Shown here: positions 63,536 to 64,000 of the stretch, one piece after another
Position numbering within the stretch: the first letter of the stretch is position 1
Layout: each line of letters starts with the position of its first letter
Source: Ahaetulla prasina
Taxonomy: Eukaryota; Chordata; Lepidosauria; Squamata; Colubridae
Length of the DNA stretch: 64,000 nucleotides
Assembly: GCF_028640845.1 (NCBI RefSeq)
Contig: NC_080548.1
Span: 13,030,814 to 13,094,813, forward strand
Direction of reading: 5' to 3'
Position numbers and translations under genes: made by a program
Notes under the pieces: model-generated
What the model saw: only the letters and a program-made list of their open reading frames with translations
What the model was told of the DNA's origin: nothing
Databases searched by the model: none

Positions 63536-64000
63536 ACGTATTTGGTTAGAGTATGATTTAATATGTTGTGCAAACCTACAAAGGAGATGAATTAGGTAAA
63601 CCATGTGTTATCTGAACATGGCTTACGTACTACATCTAATCAAATCACTGGAATGAATACATATCTCATCCACATCCTACAGTGTGAAATATTCCTGTTT
63701 TATTCTGATTGACCCTTTCCAAATTCCCAGCTTGGAATGGTATCTCAATACATCTTAAAAGTTCACAAATCATGCTAAGGCATGGTTTATTTTACCATTC
63801 TTTGTTGGACAAATTGTATTATATTCAACTTGAAGTTCCCCAGATATTTTGAAATAGCTCTGTTGTGATAATAGGAGTCATAGACCAATGCACTTGAAGG
63901 GCACTACAAAAATCTTTTTTTAAAGAATTGAACAATCCCTTTCAGAGTTGGTGCCTTATCATATATATCCTCCTACTTCAGTTTTTTTGCCAATATCCCA
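63536..64000. other. single-copy DNA to window edge
   Basis: No feature recognised. Confidence 0.45.

Overview
The window looks like a vertebrate nuclear genome, specifically a squamate reptile and most probably a snake. The basis is the repeat mix: CR1 LINE 3' ends fused to long pentanucleotide microsatellites, BovB (RTE) fragments, a tRNA-derived SINE ending in ACCTTT repeats (the Sauria-SINE signature), L2-like LINEs with a matching SINE tail, and very many hAT-type miniature elements. No bacterial or viral gene organisation is present. Almost every long open reading frame is an artefact of a LINE, an LTR or a tandem repeat.

The one host-gene feature I can support is short. On the minus strand, 39050-38993, there is an ATG in a good context followed by 19 codons reading MASHSMFESFTTYPSAFLR, one further G, and a consensus splice donor (GTGAGT). 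This matches the first coding exon of the distal (P1) promoter of RUNX transcription factors (human RUNX1 starts MASDSIFESFPSYPQCFMR). Thus about 1-38992 is the start of a very long first intron, 38993 to roughly 39520 is the first exon, 5' UTR and P1 promoter region, and 39.5-64 kb is upstream DNA. RUNX1 is preferred over RUNX3 because of the residues and because no second exon is seen in 39 kb. A 268-bp GAAA/GGAA tract sits about 107 bp upstream of the ATG, and RUNX-type (TGYGGT) and AP-1 motifs lie close by.

Layout. 1-38.9 kb (intron): LTR fragments at 1.6-2.2, 9.0-9.8, 16.9-17.4, 20.4-21.0 and 21.3-22.2 kb; CR1 tails at 3.5 and 5.4 kb; BovB at 14.8, 17.4 and 17.8 kb; L2-like LINEs at 23.4 and 24.9 kb; an L1-like element without ORF2 at 31.4-34.5 kb; many hAT MITEs, most with intact 8-bp target duplications. 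38.9-40.5 kb: RUNX exon and flank. 40.5-64 kb: a LINE with an intact reverse-transcriptase C-terminal ORF (40.5-41.7), a hAT palindrome broken by telomeric repeats plus a LINE fragment (41.7-42.7), a hAT element with a 41-bp minisatellite (43.4-44.9), two CR1 copies riddled with nested insertions (51.3-52.8 and 58.5-60.6), a hAT element built of tandem hairpins (53.8-54.4), and an LTR and LINE at the right edge.

Two themes stand out beyond the RUNX exon. First, at least four diverged LTR families each carry a coding-like stretch in the U3 region, acidic/proline-rich and then ending in a basic R-x-R-R motif just before CCAAT/TATA-like promoter signals. Second, hAT insertions fall into target classes: 15 of 15 elements of one class have TA at the centre of the 8-bp duplication, and at two loci two elements sit side by side sharing one target word.
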